Source: Thermococcus sp. (GTDB taxonomy: Archaea; Methanobacteriota_B; Thermococci; Thermococcales; Thermococcaceae). From it: DNA of 64,000 nt. Where the stretch lies: NCBI RefSeq assembly GCF_027023865.1, contig NZ_JALVUC010000022.1, positions 20,474 to 84,473 on the forward strand. Direction: 5' to 3'. Shown in pieces: positions 26,214 to 35,370 of the stretch. The notes beneath the pieces were generated by a model. That model made no database searches. It saw only the letters and a program-made list of their open reading frames with translations, and was not told the DNA's origin. The translations under genes and the position numbers were made by a program. Numbering within the stretch: the first letter of the stretch is position 1; every line of letters starts with the position of its first letter.

Positions 26214-26311
26214 GCGCTCACCACAAGGGTTTAAAGTCCGGCTTTTAAATGCCTACCGATGCTTGGGGTCGTGCCTGTTGAACCTGAGGTTTCCGGTTAG
26301 GGGATGATGAA

Positions 26312-26836
26312 ATGCTGAGCGTTGATGCTTTTGAGATAGCCGGCGAGAAGATCTGGATCGCCGTGGTATGGGGGGAGAGAATCCAGGGGATAACCTTCTC
26401 ACTCGACAGGAGGCAATTCGAGAAGAACATCGAGCGCCTAATAGGATTTCTAGGAAAAAGGGGTGTAAAGGTCGATTTAGATAGGAAAAACTCGGATTAT
26501 CCCTCCGTTGTAAGGGACGTCATCCTCGGAGAGGTTGAGAACGTCGACCTCCTTCCCATGCTGTCTTTTGAGGGTGTCACATCCTTTGAGAGGCGCGTTT
26601 ACGAATGGCTCACGAAAAACGTTAAAAAAGGGAGTGTTATAACCTATGGTAGCCTCGCAAAGGCGCTGAACACTTCACCGAGGGCCATCGGTGGGGCGAT
26701 GAAGCGCAATCCCTACCCAATAGTTGTTCCCTGTCACAGGGTCGTTGCTCGCGACGGGGTAGGTCACTACACACCAAGGCTCGACGAGAAAATCTTCCTG
26801 CTGAGAATAGAGGGGGTGGAAGGATGGACAGGCTAA
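26312..26836 (+). CDS. ogt: Methylated-DNA-protein-cysteine methyltransferase
   Basis: A 174-aa O6-alkylguanine-DNA alkyltransferase, a suicide DNA-repair protein that moves the alkyl group to its own cysteine. The active site VVPCHRVV is intact; GSVITYGSLAKALNTSPRAIGGAMKRNPYP supplies the helix-turn-helix and Asn hinge. Size and arrangement match the characterised Thermococcus/Pyrococcus enzymes. The end overlaps the TPR gene by 13 bp. Confidence 0.93.
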   Translation: MLSVDAFEIAGEKIWIAVVWGERIQGITFSLDRRQFEKNIERLIGFLGKRGVKVDLDRKNSDYPSVVRDVILGEVENVDLLPMLSFEGVTSFERRVYEWLTKNVKKGSVITYGSLAKALNTSPRAIGGAMKRNPYPIVVPCHRVVARDGVGHYTPRLDEKIFLLRIEGVEGWTG

Positions 26837-27864
26837 AAGCATACGTTATAGGTTTCCTGCTTATAGTTCTCGCGATAGCGGCTGGTATCGTCTGGTACGG
26901 CGGCTGGAGATTGTTACTACAGGTTGTACTCGTCCTCGGCTTCCTTGCCTTCACTCTGATATTGCTCTTCTTCATGGGGTTAACCCTCTACGCGGAGAGC
27001 TGGAAGTATGGGACGATTCTGGCTATTTTAACGACTATAAGCGGCTATGCAACCTACCTGAGCATAGTATGGCGCGACCTCTGGATCGTCGGGGCGGTAA
27101 TAGTCTTTTTCGTCGCGGCCTTTGCCTTTGGGGTCTGGTATATCAGCGAACCTGACCTCGGGCTGGCGGACCGCTTCAAGAGCGCCGAGAGCCTTGAAAA
27201 GGCCGGCAAGTACAAGCAGGCCGCGAGAAAGTACGAGAAGGCCGGAGATTATCTAAAGGCCGCGGGGATGTACGAGAAACTCGGCTGGATGGAGAGCGCC
27301 GCCTGGGCCTACGAAAAGGCCGGAAAGTACGAGAAAGCCGCTGAAATCTACGAGGAACTCTATGAAAAGGAGAAGGACACTTACTACCTTAAGGAGGCCC
27401 ATGAGTACTGGAAGAAAGCCGGAAATATGGAGAGGGCCGCCCAAGCCCTTGAAAAGTACGCGGAGGAAGAACCCTGGTTCTGGGAGGACGTTGCAAAGCT
27501 CTACGAAGAGCTTGGAAATGAAGGAAAGGCAAGGGAAGCCTGGGGGAAGGCCCTTGAATACTACCAGGGAGAAGCAGAAGAGGAGGGCGTCTTCTACGAG
27601 GACGTCGGCAACATAGCGAGAAAGCTCGGCATGGAAGAGTTGGCTAGGGAAGCCTACGGGAAGTTCCTCGAGTACTGCCTGAAGGAGGCTGAGGAGGATC
27701 CAATGTGGTGGAAGCACGTGGCCGAGGCATATGAATACCTCGGCGAGGCTGATAAAGCAGAAGAGGCTAGGAAGAAGTATGAAGAGTACAGGCAGAGCAT
27801 CATGAAGGCCAACGAAGAAACCTCGAAGTTCCCGGAGGAGAGGGGGGAGAGTGGCTCTTCCTAA
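26824..27864 (+). CDS. Membrane-anchored TPR-repeat protein
   Basis: A 346-aa protein with four hydrophobic segments in residues 8-108 followed by a cytoplasmic (or external) array of tetratricopeptide-like repeats from ~118 on. Repeats such as KYKQAARKYEKAGDYLKAAG, KYEKAAEIYEELYEKEKD and LGNEGKAREAWGKALEYYQG are clear. TPR arrays serve as protein-binding scaffolds; the partner is unknown. Translation is coupled to ogt by a 13-bp overlap. The C-terminal 20 residues are charged and probably disordered. Confidence 0.82.
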   Translation: MDRLKAYVIGFLLIVLAIAAGIVWYGGWRLLLQVVLVLGFLAFTLILLFFMGLTLYAESWKYGTILAILTTISGYATYLSIVWRDLWIVGAVIVFFVAAFAFGVWYISEPDLGLADRFKSAESLEKAGKYKQAARKYEKAGDYLKAAGMYEKLGWMESAAWAYEKAGKYEKAAEIYEELYEKEKDTYYLKEAHEYWKKAGNMERAAQALEKYAEEEPWFWEDVAKLYEELGNEGKAREAWGKALEYYQGEAEEEGVFYEDVGNIARKLGMEELAREAYGKFLEYCLKEAEEDPMWWKHVAEAYEYLGEADKAEEARKKYEEYRQSIMKANEETSKFPEERGESGSS

Positions 27865-27888
27865 AGCATCCTCTTTGCATCCACTCTA

Positions 27889-28068
27889 TCAGTAAACGTC
27901 TCCAGTTTCCTCCTCTTCTTTAAGCTCTTCATTTATCTCCTTCTCCTTTTTCTCGACGGAGCGCTCGATATAGCCAAGGATGAAGTAAAAGACTATTCCC
28001 ATTATTAACAGACTTCCAATCAGTTCCACCAACTGGAAAAGAGTTGACCCCGATTGAGGAACGGACAT
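27889..28068 (-). CDS. Small single-span membrane protein
   Basis: A 59-aa frame. Residues 10-33 are one strong membrane helix (LFQLVELIGSLLIMGIVFYF), followed by IERSVEKK and a highly acidic Glu/Lys tail. GGGGTGAGAGA lies directly before the ATG at 28068, a very good Shine-Dalgarno. Function unknown; the charged coiled-coil-like tail suggests a small adaptor or subunit. The support is start site, composition and clean frame. Confidence 0.6.
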   Translation of the reverse strand: MSVPQSGSTLFQLVELIGSLLIMGIVFYFILGYIERSVEKKEKEINEELKEEEETGDVY

Positions 28069-28283
28069 TCTCTCACCCCCTCAGGTTATCCTCAAAGGTT
28101 TTAAACTTTGTCTCTGCGAGAGGATGAAGTTTCCTTTGGGTTGGACTGATATCCGGATGGGCGTTGAGCCTGCAATGTGGCGATTACTAGGGTGATAGGA
28201 GGTATCCCCGAGCACCTCAATGCTGCTGAAGGAGGTCTCCCAACCTTTTTAAAATCCTCCCCCAATTTCACCCGGTGATAAAG

Positions 28284-28619
28284 ATGATGGGTATGAACCC
28301 GAGGCAGATGAAGAAGCTCATGAGGCAGATGGGCATCAAGATGGACGAGCTTGATGGCGTTGAGGAGGTAGTGATCAGGCTTGAGAACAGGGAGATAGTT
28401 TTGAAAGAGCCTGCCGTCACGGTGATCTCAGCCCAGGGAGAGAAGAGCTACCAGATAGTTCCAGGAAGTGAAGAGGTTAGACCGAGGGTGAAGGTCTCAG
28501 AGGAGGACGTTAAGCTCGTCATGGAACAGGCGGGGGTGGATGAGGAAACCGCCAGGAAGGCCCTCGTCGGGGCTGAGGGTGACCTGGCGGAGGCCATATT
28601 GAAGCTCACTGGGGAGTGA
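28284..28619 (+). CDS. nac: Nascent polypeptide-associated complex protein (alpha-NAC)
   Basis: A 111-aa archaeal NAC, the ribosome-bound chaperone-like homodimer. The N-terminal basic helix ([17 protein letters not shown]) contacts the ribosome. A NAC beta-sandwich ([20 protein letters not shown]) and a C-terminal UBA domain ([31 protein letters not shown]) follow. GGTGAT at 28274-28279 points to ATG 28284; GTG 28275 is inside the Shine-Dalgarno. The TATA box CCTTTTTAAAATCC (28239-28252) precedes it. The leader region 28069-28238 holds no gene I can support. Confidence 0.92.
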   Translation: MMGMNPRQMKKLMRQMGIKMDELDGVEEVVIRLENREIVLKEPAVTVISAQGEKSYQIVPGSEEVRPRVKVSEEDVKLVMEQAGVDEETARKALVGAEGDLAEAILKLTGE

Positions 28620-28620
28620 A

Positions 28621-28971
28621 TTATCTCCCCTCCTTAAATGCTTCTATCGCCTTCGTCAGTGGGATGAGGTGCATCAGGGCCGGTCCACCGGCCATAAGAA
28701 CTGCCACCAGTCCAGCTTCCATAAGTTCTTCCGGCTTCGCCCCGGCCTCAAGGGCCTTCCTGGTGTGGAGGTATATGCACCACTCACAGCCCGCCGAGAT
28801 TCCCAGGGCAAGTGCTATAAGCTCCTTCTCTCTCGTTGTTAGGGCCTTGTTGTCGAGGGTCTCCCTCAGAAAGCGTGAGAAAGCCGATATTTCCTTCGGG
28901 TGCTCCTTGCCGAGCTTATCTAAAAGGGCCTCAATCTCCTCGAGCTTCACCATCACGTCTTCTTCTCCCAT
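28621..28971 (-). CDS. Carboxymuconolactone decarboxylase-family (AhpD-like) protein
   Basis: A 116-aa all-helical CMD/AhpD-like protein. The redox motif GCEWCIYLHTRKALEAG (CxxC with the following His) is intact, as in AhpD-type peroxidase partners, so a thiol-based antioxidant role is likely. GGTGGTG precedes the ATG at 28971. It converges with nac with only one base between stops. Confidence 0.85.
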   Translation of the reverse strand: MGEEDVMVKLEEIEALLDKLGKEHPKEISAFSRFLRETLDNKALTTREKELIALALGISAGCEWCIYLHTRKALEAGAKPEELMEAGLVAVLMAGGPALMHLIPLTKAIEAFKEGR

Positions 28972-29050
28972 AACACCACCGTAGAATGTTGAGGGGTAGG
29001 GAATTAAAGGATTTTCAAAACATAAGGTTTCAAACCTTCCCTTAACCCCC

Positions 29051-30583
29051 TTAGACCACAATTCCCCTCTGGCGGAGCCTGATGACGTCCCCTATGACGT
29101 CTATCAGAGACGCTATTATCTCGTCATTCCTGCCGTTGTTCTTCCCATAGAGGCTTTTAAGCTTGTCAACGAGGTCGAATAGCACCTCCTTGTCCATGTC
29201 AACGAGCCTCTGTGCTTTCCTAGCCAGGAACCTCAGGACAACGGATCTCGAGTCGTCGCGGTCGAGAAGCTTAAAGATTATCCCCATCGCCGATCTCTCG
29301 AACTCGTCTCCACCTACCTTCTCGGACAGCCTAGTAATCATCTCAAGCCCGCCTTCAATATCAGTGGGATTGTTTGACTTCAGCAGGACGTCTATCAGCG
29401 AGGAGAAAAACTTCGCGGTTCCAGGATAGAGGTTGTAGATGTCCGCCATGGTTTTCGCAGCTGTTTCCCTTGCCCAGAGGTTTTTGCTCTTCAGGAAATC
29501 CCCCAAGGTTGGTAGAATCCTGTAGGCGTCCGTTGGGGTCAAGTGTTCGGTTATCCTTGAGATGACCCAGAGGGCGTCCATCCTGCGCGTGTAGTCCGGA
29601 TCCTCCAGCATGTTCAGTATCCTCTCCATGACCTCGGGGTCGAGCTTCGCAAGTTCTGCAACGACCTCCGTTTTTCCGGCATCTAAGAGCCTGTCAACGT
29701 CCTCGGCGCCGTACTTCGTTACCTCCATAGTTTTCTTAAGTTCCCCCTCGCTCTGGATGACGCTTCCAATGCTTGCCGACTTCTCGAGTTTCTCAAGCAC
29801 AGTGCCTGCCTTTAGGCCGAGTTTGACGTCGCTCTTGAGCTCCTTTATCTTTGCGATGACCTTGAGCTTGTTCTTGGTGGAAATATATTTATCCCTCGTT
29901 GAGAGCCTATCTATTGAAATAAGCGCCCTCTCAACAACGTATGGGTCTGGGTGGCTCAGCAGATCGGCCACCCTGTCGAAGACCTCATTGAGGAGTTTGG
30001 GGTCGTCGGTTTTGCTCGCTATCTCTGTCAAAGCTGTTATCGCCGCCCCATGTACCTCCCTCTTGCCGCTTGAGCCTATAATGGAGAACAGCCAGTTAAC
30101 TATCTTGTATGCTAGCCTCGCAACATTCACGCCGATGTTTCCAAGCCCCTCTGCTGCGTACTCTCCCAAGATCGGTATCCCGGACTTCACAACTCCCATA
30201 AGTGCCTCCGTAACCTTATCGTAGTCGACGTCGCTCAGTTTCCCTTTCTCGAGGAGGAGGTTCAGCACCTCGATGGCCTTGAGGGTCACCTTTTCGTCCC
30301 TGTCATTCAGTAGCTCGATCACCCTGTCTAGAACGGGCGAAAGCAGCTCTCCTTGGAGATTGCCATCCGCTATCATGTCCCCGATTATAGTAAGGACGTT
30401 GGCCCGGACGTGAGGGTTTTCGTCGGAGAGGAGATCAACCAGGGCTTTGAATGCACTCTCGTGCTCCTCTGCCAGATTTCTTACCTCCTTGAGGTGCCAC
30501 TTTAAGATATCCTTCCTCAGGCCCTCCCTGTCCACTATGAGTTCGCCTCCCTTTATCAGGAGAATTGAGAGGTAGTCTATCAT
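29051..30583 (-). CDS. HEAT-repeat protein
   Basis: A 510-aa protein built of HEAT-like helical repeats, e.g. ALVDLLSDENPHVRANVLTIIGDM, VIELLNDRDEKVTLKAIEVL, LLSHPDPYVVERALISIDRL and MLEDPDYTRRMDALWVISRI. There is no signal peptide, so it is a cytoplasmic scaffold or binding protein of unknown partner. GGTGGGAGC precedes the ATG at 30583; CCTTAAATCATCC on the minus strand (about 30613-30625) is a plausible TATA box. The gene is shielded from the AhpD-like gene by an 80-bp gap. Confidence 0.85.
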   Translation of the reverse strand: MIDYLSILLIKGGELIVDREGLRKDILKWHLKEVRNLAEEHESAFKALVDLLSDENPHVRANVLTIIGDMIADGNLQGELLSPVLDRVIELLNDRDEKVTLKAIEVLNLLLEKGKLSDVDYDKVTEALMGVVKSGIPILGEYAAEGLGNIGVNVARLAYKIVNWLFSIIGSSGKREVHGAAITALTEIASKTDDPKLLNEVFDRVADLLSHPDPYVVERALISIDRLSTRDKYISTKNKLKVIAKIKELKSDVKLGLKAGTVLEKLEKSASIGSVIQSEGELKKTMEVTKYGAEDVDRLLDAGKTEVVAELAKLDPEVMERILNMLEDPDYTRRMDALWVISRITEHLTPTDAYRILPTLGDFLKSKNLWARETAAKTMADIYNLYPGTAKFFSSLIDVLLKSNNPTDIEGGLEMITRLSEKVGGDEFERSAMGIIFKLLDRDDSRSVVLRFLARKAQRLVDMDKEVLFDLVDKLKSLYGKNNGRNDEIIASLIDVIGDVIRLRQRGIVV

Positions 30584-30728
30584 GCTCCCACCGTTTCATT
30601 ACCTAGGGCGGAGGATGATTTAAGGTTTCCCCGGGGAGGGGATTCCGGACTGTAACCTCCGGATGTGTTTTCTGGCCGAACTGGAACACGGGCGTAAGTT
30701 TATTAAGCGCGCCGAGAACTCCCGCCGC

Positions 30729-32038
30729 ATGAGGGTCGTTGGGGTAATACGGAAGTCCCGTAGGGAGCGCACTTCGCGGGAGGAGTTTGAGGAACTCCTG
30801 AGAAGTGCAGGCTATGAGGTAGTGGAGATACTCGAACAAAACCGTGAGGAGCACCCTAGATACAACATCGGGAGGGGAAAGCTTGAGGAGCTGAAATCCC
30901 TTGTGGGGGAGTTGAAGCCAGACAGGGTCGTCTTTGCCAACAGGCTCACCCTGGCCAAGCCTACAACTTATGGAGGGAACTTAAGGTTGAGGTTATTGAC
31001 CGCTGGCAGCTTGTCCTCGAGATATTCGAGAGGCGCGCCCACTCTAGGGAGGCCAAGCTCCAGGTGGAGCTGGCATCCCTCCAGTATGAGGTTCCGCTCG
31101 TCAGGGAAGCGATAAGGCGGGCAAAACTCGGCGACAGGGCCGGCTTCAAGGGGATGGGTGAGTACCAGACGAGACAGTACCTCAAGCACATCCGCTACAG
31201 GATGGGCAAGATACGGAAGGAGCTTGAGAGGGTAAAGGCGGAGCGTGAGGTGAGGAGAAAGCGGAGGGAGGAGGTTGGGTTTGTTCTCGTTGCCCTCGCT
31301 GGCTACACGAACGCCGGCAAGTCTACTCTTCTCAACGCCCTCGCCGGAGAGAACGTCGAGGCAAGGAACCAGATGTTCACAACGCTCGACACTACCACAA
31401 GACGCTTTAAGCTCTCCGGGAAGAGGGTTCTCGTCACAGATACGGTCGGCTTCATCGACGGCCTTCCCCCGTTCATAGTCGACGCCTTCCACTCCACCTT
31501 AGAGGAGATAGTTAAGGCCGACGTAATCATCCTCGTTCTGGACTCCAGCGAACCTTGGAGTGAGGTGAGGAGGAAGTTTCTGGCGTCGCTTGAGGTTCTC
31601 CGTGAGCTTAAAACCCTTGACAGGCAGATGGTTATTGCGCTTAACAAGGTCGACCTTACATTGCCTGAAGACTCTGAAGAGAAGGTGAGGAGAATCCGCG
31701 AACTTGCTGAAGAGCGGGGGCTTACCCCCCGGGTCGTTTCAATCTCCGCCAAACTCAACCGGCTGGACGAGCTTTACAATGTCCTTGAATCCGCGGTTCT
31801 ATCCCTCCCAAAGTACGGGGCCTTTGAGGTTATCGTTAAGTCTCCTCAGGATGTCCCGCGCGTCCTCTCACTCGTCCGTTCCATCGGAGAAGTCCTTGAT
31901 GCCCAGTACGGCGAGGAAACCCGGATAAGGGCCTACCCTCAGACGGGCATGATAAAAGAACTGACGCGGATGGGGGTTGGAGTGAGGCGCCTAAGCCTGC
32001 CCCGTGGGGATGGTGAGATGGGTGGAGATGGTCATTAG
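30729..32038 (+). pseudogene. hflX: HflX-type ribosome-associated GTPase, split by a one-base frameshift
   Basis: Two consecutive frames together give one full HflX. The first part (from ATG 30729) has VVGVIRKSR, YNIGRGKLEELK and DRVVFANRLT, then leaves the family. The second part (frame open before 31000 to 32038) continues with the expected YNLW..ELKVEVIDRWQLVLEIFERRAHS, then GFVLVALAGYTNAGKSTLLNAL (G1), DTVGFIDGLP (G3) and NKVD (G4). Adding one C in the CACCCTGG run at 30948-30954 restores NRLTPGQAYNLW, the family sequence. It is either a real inactivation or a sequencing error in a C run. The promoter TTTATTAAG (~30697) lies 25-30 bases before the ATG. Confidence 0.85.
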
Positions 32039-32251
32039 GGATGTCGCGATCAACATGGCTGTCTCCTAGCAGGCGTTTAACATATTAGTGGGCGAAGTTT
32101 TTTCGGGAAGCTGTGAGCTTTTTCCACCATTAAAGGATGAGAGCGTTCATCCTTACCCAAAAACACCTGTCGAGGGGAGCTTAAGCCAATACCGAAACTT
32201 AAATAAATGTTTTTGGTGATTTAAGTTTGACAAACTTGGGAGGCATGAAAG

Positions 32252-32809
32252 ATGATTGAGATTCGTTTTCACGGTAGAGGTGGACAGGGTGCAGTTACGG
32301 CTGCCAACATATTGGCCTCTGCAGCCTTCAAGGGAGGCAAGTACGTCCAAGCATTCCCCTTCTTTGGCGTTGAAAGGCGTGGAGCGCCGGTTACGGCTTT
32401 CACCAGGATTGACGAGAAGCCGATCAGGATAAAGACCCAGATATACGAGCCTGACATTGTCGTTGTCCTCGACCCAAGCCTTCTTGACACCGTCGATGTG
32501 ACCGCGGGTCTCAAGGAGAACGGCATAGTCATTGTCAACACCGAGAAGAGCAAGGAAGAAGTGCTTGAAAAGCTCAAGAAGAAACCGGCCAAGCTGGCCC
32601 TCGTTGATGCTACTACGATAGCCCTCGAAGTCCTCGGTCTTCCGATCACCAACACCGCAATCCTCGGTGCCGTTGCCAAGGCCACTGGAATCGTCGACCT
32701 CCCCTACATCCAGGAGGCCATTAAGGAGACCTTCTCTGGGACGCTTGGTGAGAAGAACGCCAAGGCCGCTGAGGAGTCCTTTGAGAAGACCGTTATCTAC
32801 GGGCTGTAA
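32252..32809 (+). CDS. porG: 2-oxoacid:ferredoxin oxidoreductase gamma subunit (shared by POR and VOR)
   Basis: A 185-aa gamma subunit: [16 protein letters not shown] at the N-terminus and [13 protein letters not shown] are the family's signatures. In Pyrococcus/Thermococcus a single gamma subunit serves both pyruvate and 2-oxoisovalerate ferredoxin oxidoreductases, and here too one gene precedes the vorDAB and porDAB sets. GGAGG lies before the ATG; AACTTAAATAAATG (32199-32212) is the likely TATA region for the whole seven-gene operon. The 213-bp gap before it shows no other gene. Confidence 0.93.
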
Positions 32810-32856
32810 TCTTCTTTCACTTACTTCCTTAAAATTCCCAGCGGGTGGTGATAGAG

Positions 32857-33174
32857 TTGAACACGTTGTTTGGTGAAAAAAAAGAAGGGGCCACCAAAAT
32901 CGTCCTCACAAAGGCGGACGAGTACCCAGAGGCCCCGGTAAGCATAGGTACCACGCTCAGCAACTTCACTGGCGACTGGAGAACCTTCATCCCGGTCATA
33001 GACGATGACAAGTGCGTCAAGTGCTACATCTGCTGGAAGTTCTGCCCGGAGCCGGCAATATACATAAGGGATGACGGCTACGTCGCGGTCGACTACGATT
33101 ACTGTAAGGGTTGTGGCATCTGCGCTAACGAGTGCCCGACCAAGGCGATAACGATGGAGAAAGAGGAGAAGTGA
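32857..33174 (+). CDS. vorD: 2-oxoisovalerate:ferredoxin oxidoreductase delta subunit
   Basis: A 105-aa 2x[4Fe-4S] ferredoxin subunit: CVKCYICWKFCPEP and CKGCGICANECPTKAI supply eight ligands. It moves electrons from the TPP site of VorB to ferredoxin. Frame-opening GTGs at 32845/32848 overlap the Shine-Dalgarno (GGTGAT 32847-32852), so TTG 32857 is preferred. A 53-base tract (33089-33141) is identical to one in porD. Confidence 0.9.
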   Translation: MNTLFGEKKEGATKIVLTKADEYPEAPVSIGTTLSNFTGDWRTFIPVIDDDKCVKCYICWKFCPEPAIYIRDDGYVAVDYDYCKGCGICANECPTKAITMEKEEK

Positions 33175-33184
33175 GGTGTTGGTT

Positions 33185-34369
33185 ATGGATTACAAACCCA
33201 TTAGGAAGGTTGTGAGCGGGAACTACGCGGCTGCTTACGCCGTGAAGCACGCCCGTGTCCAGGTTGTCGCCGCTTATCCAATCACACCTCAGACTAGCAT
33301 CATTGAGAAGATAGCAGAGTTCATAGCCAACGGTGAGGCTGATATCCAGTACGTCCCGGTCGAGAGCGAGCACTCGGCCATGGCGGCAACCATCGGTGCT
33401 TCCGCCACGGGTGCAAGGGCCTTTACCGCTACGGCCGCCCAGGGATTAGCTTTGATGCACGAGATGCTTCACTGGGCGAGCGGCTCGAGGTTACCGATAG
33501 TCATGGTCGACGTTAACAGAGCCATGGCTCCCCCGTGGAGCGTCTGGGACGACCAGACCGATTCACTTGCTCAGCGTGATACAGGCTGGATGCAGTTCTA
33601 CGCTGAGAACAACCAAGAGGTTTACGACGGCGTTCTCATGTCCTACAAGGTAGCCGAACAGGTCAACGTTCCGATAATGGTCGTTGAGAGTGCCTTCATC
33701 CTGAGCCACACCTACGATGTAGTTGAGATGATTCCCCAGGAGCTTGTCGATGAGTTCCTTCCGCCGAGGAAGCCGCTATACACCCTCACCGACTTCGACA
33801 ACCCGATTTCGGTTGGAGCACTTGCGACTCCGAACGATTACTATGAGTTCCGCTACAAGCTGGCCAAGGCCCACGAGGAGGCAAAGGAGGTCATCAAGAA
33901 GGTTGGAAGGGAGTTCGGTGAGCGCTTTGGAAGGGACTACAGCAGCATGATAGAGACCGACCATGTCGACGATGCCGATTTCGTCTTCATGGGCATGGGT
34001 TCGCTCATGGGAACCGTCAAGCAGGCGGTTGACATCCTCAGGAGCGAGGGCTACAAGGTCGGCTACGCGAAGGTGAGATGGTTCCGCCCGTTCCCCAAGG
34101 AAGAACTCAAGGAGATAGCGGAGAGCGTCAAGGGCATAGCCGTCCTCGACAGGAACTTCTCCTTCGGCCAGGAGGGCATACTCTTCAATGAGGCGAAGGG
34201 AGCACTCTATGGAACCGGCGCGGAGCCGCTGATTAAGGACTATATCGTCGGCCTTGGAGGCAGGGACTTCACGGTTCCGGACGTTAAGGCGATAGCGGAA
34301 GACATGAAGAGGCTCATCGAAAAAGGCGAGCTTGATAGAGAGGTGGATTGGTACCACCTTAAGAGGTGA
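33185..34369 (+). CDS. vorA: 2-oxoisovalerate:ferredoxin oxidoreductase alpha subunit
   Basis: A 394-aa alpha subunit (pyrimidine-binding part of the TPP site). Signature segments: [54 protein letters not shown], and [14 protein letters not shown]. The set oxidises branched-chain 2-oxoacids from amino-acid fermentation to acyl-CoA, reducing ferredoxin. Assignment to VOR rather than POR follows gene order in relatives (first set VOR). GAGGTG before ATG 33185 supports this start over GTG 33176. Confidence 0.9.
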   Translation: MDYKPIRKVVSGNYAAAYAVKHARVQVVAAYPITPQTSIIEKIAEFIANGEADIQYVPVESEHSAMAATIGASATGARAFTATAAQGLALMHEMLHWASGSRLPIVMVDVNRAMAPPWSVWDDQTDSLAQRDTGWMQFYAENNQEVYDGVLMSYKVAEQVNVPIMVVESAFILSHTYDVVEMIPQELVDEFLPPRKPLYTLTDFDNPISVGALATPNDYYEFRYKLAKAHEEAKEVIKKVGREFGERFGRDYSSMIETDHVDDADFVFMGMGSLMGTVKQAVDILRSEGYKVGYAKVRWFRPFPKEELKEIAESVKGIAVLDRNFSFGQEGILFNEAKGALYGTGAEPLIKDYIVGLGGRDFTVPDVKAIAEDMKRLIEKGELDREVDWYHLKR

Positions 34370-34374
34370 GAAAG

Positions 34375-35310
34375 ATGGAGATTCCCGAGAGCGTTAAGAA
34401 AAGGCTTACCCTTCCGGCTGAAGAGCACTTCTACGCCGGCCACACGGCCTGCCAGGGTTGTGGTGCATCGCTCGGACTCCGCTACGTCCTCAAGGCCTAC
34501 GGAAAGAAGACTATAGTTACCATCCCCGCGTGCTGCTCAACCATCATAGCAGGCGCCTGGCCCTACTCAACCCTCGACGCCAATCTGTTCCACACGGCCT
34601 TTGAGACCACAGGAGCGGTGATAAGCGGCATCGAGGCCGCACTCAAGGCCCTAGGTTACAAGGTCAAGGGTGAGGACGGCGTTATGGTCGTCGGATGGGC
34701 TGGCGACGGAGGAACTGCTGACATAGGTCTTCAGGCTCTCTCCGGCTTCCTTGAGAGGGGCCACGACGCGGTTTACATAATGTACGACAACGAGGCCTAC
34801 ATGAACACCGGAATCCAGAGGAGCGGTTCAACACCATATGGTGCTTGGACCACCAACACTCCCGGTGGAAAGAAGCACTTCCTTGAGAAGAGGCACAAGA
34901 AGAAGGTCATTGACATCGTTATAGCCCATGAGATCCCCTACGCCGCAACCGCGAGCGACGCCTACCCTGAGGACTTCATAAGGAAGCTTAAGAAGGCCCA
35001 AAATACTCCGGGCCCGAGCTTCATACAGCTCTTCGCGCCCTGCCCGACCGGCTGGCGCTCACCAACGGACAAGAGCATCGAGATAGCGAGGCTTGCCGTC
35101 CAGACCGCCTACTTCCCGCTCTTTGAGTACGAAAACGGAAAATACAAGATCAACATGCCCTCAACGAAGAAGGAGCCGAAGCCTATAGAGGAGTTCCTCA
35201 AGTACCAGGGCCGCTTTAAGTACATGACAAAGGAGGACATTCAGATCCTCCAGGAGTGGGTCAACCACGAGTGGGAGAGGCTCCAGAAGCTTGCCGAGGT
35301 CTTCGGCTGA
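34375..35310 (+). CDS. vorB: 2-oxoisovalerate:ferredoxin oxidoreductase beta subunit
   Basis: A 311-aa TPP-binding beta subunit. Cysteines in HTACQGCGASLG and PACCST, and a further one in FAPCPTGW, hold a [4Fe-4S] cluster. [18 protein letters not shown] with downstream [14 protein letters not shown] is the TPP/Mg motif (GDG...N). AGGTGAGAAAG precedes ATG 34375. A short gap of 60 bp then leads to the por set. Confidence 0.92.
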   Translation: MEIPESVKKRLTLPAEEHFYAGHTACQGCGASLGLRYVLKAYGKKTIVTIPACCSTIIAGAWPYSTLDANLFHTAFETTGAVISGIEAALKALGYKVKGEDGVMVVGWAGDGGTADIGLQALSGFLERGHDAVYIMYDNEAYMNTGIQRSGSTPYGAWTTNTPGGKKHFLEKRHKKKVIDIVIAHEIPYAATASDAYPEDFIRKLKKAQNTPGPSFIQLFAPCPTGWRSPTDKSIEIARLAVQTAYFPLFEYENGKYKINMPSTKKEPKPIEEFLKYQGRFKYMTKEDIQILQEWVNHEWERLQKLAEVFG

Positions 35311-35370
35311 GCTTTTTATCTTACCCCAAAATTTAAGTTTCGATTTGATAATTTGCCTGAGGTGATAAAC

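Noticed and set aside
28090..28238. Possible box C/D guide RNA before nac
   Set aside because: ATGA- and CTGA-like pieces occur, but no proper RTGATGA C box with matching D, D' and C' boxes at the required spacing could be built.
30945..30956. Programmed ribosomal frameshift in hflX
   Set aside because: No slippery heptamer, upstream Shine-Dalgarno-like stimulator or downstream structure is evident; simple base loss or sequencing error explains it better.
32028..32070. Short frame starting MVIRDVAINMAVS overlapping the hflX end
   Set aside because: Only 13 codons before a stop; could be the start of a lost gene but there is no further evidence.
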